NCBI GenBank assembly: GCA_900548135.1
Contig: URJC01000111.1
Span: 1-7,863, forward strand
Source: an uncultured Odoribacter sp.
Lineage (GTDB): Bacteria > Bacteroidota > Bacteroidia > Bacteroidales > Marinifilaceae
Direction of reading: 5' to 3'
Length of the DNA: 7,863 bases
The notes under the pieces were generated by a model. It worked only from the letters and a program-made list of their open reading frames with translations. It had not been told where the DNA came from and did not search any database. Shown here piece after piece: positions 6,113 to 7,863 of this stretch; positions within the stretch are counted from its first letter, which is position 1; every line of letters starts with the position of its first letter. The position numbers were made by a program, and so were the translations under genes.

Positions 6113-7507
6113 TTATAAAGTATTTGTTACATATTTGAGTTTATAGAAGTTATAAAGCATATTGATGCGGGCATTAACCAGTGCCATTTCGGCAGAGAGT
6201 TTCATATTTGAGGCATCAACCATATCGGTAAGAAGCGCAAGGTCATTCTGATAACGATTCTGCACCACCGAGTAGTTCTGATTAGCAAGTTCCACCTGTT
6301 TCTGCTGCGTCTTTATCTCGGTGTAAGATGTAAGAATATTGGTGTAGTTTGCCTGTACACTATTCTCCACACCCTCACGAACCAAGATAAGTGCTTCCTG
6401 CGACTGTTGATGCTCTATACGTGCTTTGCGGATGTGGTGTTTGTTTTTCCAAAGACTGCCAAGGTTGAATTTTACGCCTATCCCAATAAACCACACATAT
6501 ACATCACAATCCTTCGGGATGAGGTCTTGTGTATAAGGGCCAAAGAAATGATTCTCTGCTATAACAGCCACAGAAGGCAATGATTCCGACTTTACCTGCT
6601 TTACTTTCTGCTCTGTAAGATTGGTAACAACTGTTGCCTGACGGATACCAAGATTATTGTCCGCTGCTGCCTGCTGCCATGTCTCTTGAGCAGCGATTGC
6701 CGAGATTGCATTTATTTCTGTGTTAAGTTCATTCTTATCGGGAACTATAATTGTCTGCTCTGGTAAATGAAGTGTTGTGAGCAGTTGATGGTTGATGATG
6801 GTAGAAGCATCGGTGAGCTTCATCAGTGTGAGTTCAAGACTCTGCAACTGAAATTCATAGCGTGTGATATCATTCTGCAAAACGGTACCCTGCTCACGGC
6901 GAGCTTTCATTTGATCAATCTCCTTCTGCGTAAGTGTAATATTCTGGCGAATCACTTCTATCTGATTGTCCAATTTGCAGAGGTCAAGATAGTAACCCGT
7001 CAACAAGAAGCGCACCTCCTGGCGGTTCTTCTCCACATCGAGTTCTGCCATTTCCTTTCCCGATTCCGCCATACGGATACCCGAACGGACAGCACCGCCT
7101 GCATACACTATCTGCGACACCTGAGCCGTAAAACTGTTTCCCCAATGGGGAGTGTCTTGCTTACCATTTGTTACGGGAATAACTCCCACACCCGGCACGA
7201 TGTAATCGGTCGTTCCATTGGTCGAAAAACCTCGCGACAGCATGAAGGCATTGCCTGTATAACTGCCCTGAAGATTCAAATCCACACTCGGAAGCAAAGC
7301 CGATTTAGCTGTTGCTACCCCTTCATTGGCTGCCCGCAGAGCAACCTCACTAACCCTCACCTTTTGACTCTGTTGATCAGCAAGATTGTAAAGTGTCGTG
7401 AGTGTCATCATCTGTACAGCCTTCTCTTGCGCATATATAGGCACAAAACAAGTCTCTCCGGCCATCAGAGCGACAGCCAGAACAGAATAAACTATAAATT
7501 TGTTCAT
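6113..7507 (-). CDS. TolC-type outer membrane efflux channel
   Basis: A 464-residue outer membrane factor. Residues 1-26 are a signal peptide (cleavage probably after PIYA), with no lipobox cysteine at the cleavage site, so it is not lipidated like OprM. Two structural repeats are visible: KSALLPSVDLNLQGSY near 68-83 and KSESLPSVAV near 306-315. Both mark the junction from periplasmic helix to membrane strand. Long alpha-helical stretches lie at about 150-245 and 360-440, including the QxxxxxRYQNDLALLTDMVDA region near 415-432 typical of OEP domains. It would form a trimeric channel through the outer membrane and periplasm. It is the first gene of the exporter operon, with the adaptor starting two bases after its stop. 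The ATG at 7507 is within the palindrome TTCATGAA. Confidence 0.9.
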   Translation of the reverse strand: MNKFIVYSVLAVALMAGETCFVPIYAQEKAVQMMTLTTLYNLADQQSQKVRVSEVALRAANEGVATAKSALLPSVDLNLQGSYTGNAFMLSRGFSTNGTTDYIVPGVGVIPVTNGKQDTPHWGNSFTAQVSQIVYAGGAVRSGIRMAESGKEMAELDVEKNRQEVRFLLTGYYLDLCKLDNQIEVIRQNITLTQKEIDQMKARREQGTVLQNDITRYEFQLQSLELTLMKLTDASTIINHQLLTTLHLPEQTIIVPDKNELNTEINAISAIAAQETWQQAAADNNLGIRQATVVTNLTEQKVKQVKSESLPSVAVIAENHFFGPYTQDLIPKDCDVYVWFIGIGVKFNLGSLWKNKHHIRKARIEHQQSQEALILVREGVENSVQANYTNILTSYTEIKTQQKQVELANQNYSVVQNRYQNDLALLTDMVDASNMKLSAEMALVNARINMLYNFYKLKYVTNTL

Positions 7508-7530
7508 GAAATAAAAATAGATATATTATT

Positions 7531-7594
7531 GTTCATTATTCTTTCCCTTCAACTGTTAACCTTGTTCATTCCCTCGGAAATACTAATAATGAAC
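7531..7594 (-). promoter_or_regulatory. Ten-base inverted repeat in the exporter operon leader
   Basis: GTTCATTATT (7531-7540) and AATAATGAAC (7585-7594) are perfect reverse complements, 44 bases apart, in the 5' leader of the channel gene. ATGAAC also occurs at 7564-7569 and at the start codon itself (7502-7507) on the minus strand. The upstream GTTCAT arm could therefore pair with any of the three in RNA. Alternatively the sites may be operators for a repressor. Confidence 0.35.
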
Positions 7595-7706
7595 CCTTGG
7601 AGTTCGGACAGCATAACATCTGCCACAATGCACTACAAACCGTCTCATCAGGGAATATAAAAAATGAGAACCGAATTTCGAGCACTATTGATTAAGAAAT
7701 CCGGTG

Positions 7707-7739
7707 CAAAAATACAAATTAAAATTCAACATGGACTAA
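7707..7739 (-). promoter_or_regulatory. Candidate Bacteroidetes promoter of the exporter operon
   Basis: On the minus strand TATTTTTG (7714-7707) is an exact match to the -7 consensus TAnnTTTG. It is preceded after 21 bases by TTAG (7739-7736), one base away from the -33 TTTG. Initiation would fall near 7700, giving a leader of about 190 bases before the ATG at 7507. Confidence 0.45.
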
Positions 7740-7764
7740 AAAATGGGACAAAGGTTGGGATAAT

Positions 7765-7780
7765 TTTAAGAAAACTTAAA
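7765..7780 (-). terminator. AT-only hairpin after the partial gene
   Basis: TTTAAG and CTTAAA pair perfectly around a four-base loop, ten bases beyond the stop codon at 7790-7792. The stem has a single G-C pair and no clean T-run follows, so it is a weak terminator candidate, supported only by position. Confidence 0.3.
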
Positions 7781-7789
7781 TAAAATTTG

Positions 7790-7863
7790 CTATTGGTCGT
7801 AATTTCCTTCCACCACATTGTCAACTTCCCGTCTGGCTTTGATTTGCTCCCGATTATCAAACC
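7790..7863 (-). CDS. C-terminal end of an unidentified gene (partial)
   Basis: The frame is open from the window edge to TAG at 7792-7790. It encodes a 23-residue, highly charged tail with REQIKARREVDNVVEGNYDQ at its end. The hydrophilic, codon-like composition and the drop in GC right after the stop suggest a true C-terminus rather than chance. It lies on the same strand as the exporter operon, 282 bases upstream of it. Too little is present to name a family, so it cannot be said whether it is the operon's regulator. Confidence 0.4.
   Translation of the reverse strand, partial: FDNREQIKARREVDNVVEGNYDQ

Noticed and set aside
6767..7660. A 297-codon open frame on the plus strand
   Set aside because: It runs antisense to the TolC-type gene, has a low-complexity His/Cys/Leu/Ser-rich translation unlike any family, and lies over a well-supported gene.

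Overview
The window looks like Bacteroidales DNA, most likely Bacteroides or a close relative. Three things point there: an NVEALA-type leader peptide next to a 6-bladed beta-propeller lipoprotein and a DUF1573 protein; start codons that mostly lack Shine-Dalgarno sites; and promoter candidates of the Bacteroidetes -33/-7 type (TTTG ... TAnnTTTG). All recognisable genes lie on the minus strand, so the layout below runs from high to low coordinates.

7863-7508: the last 23 codons of an unidentified gene (stop at 7790-7792), then about 280 bases of AT-rich spacer. The spacer holds an AT-only hairpin, a promoter candidate and a 10-base inverted repeat upstream of the next operon. 7507-3450: a tight three-gene operon for a tripartite exporter. 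It encodes a TolC-type outer-membrane channel, an EmrA/HlyD-type periplasmic adaptor and a 14-helix EmrB-like major facilitator permease, with gaps of only 2 and 6 bases. Together these would carry a small amphiphilic compound (drug, bile salt, fatty acid or similar) across both membranes. The substrate cannot be read from the sequence.

3449-2715: a decayed region. Directly after the permease stop codon, and in the same frame, begins the C-terminal part of a second 6-bladed beta-propeller protein. It is broken by two frameshifts and an in-frame TGA and ends in a family-like C-terminus at 2867. A further short open frame with one membrane helix follows (2894-2715).

2714-482: a small accessory cassette. 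A promoter candidate with an adjacent 11-base-period direct repeat and a leader of about 215 bases precedes an 88-residue NVEALA-family peptide with six cysteines after its leader. A strong hairpin follows, then a beta-propeller lipoprotein and a short membrane-anchored DUF1573 protein. This conserved but functionally undescribed cassette is the most interesting part of the window; the pseudogene beside it suggests a second, older copy. 481-1: no convincing gene, but a long imperfect inverted repeat built from 11- to 12-base GGGACC/GGGGCC units lies at 10-99.
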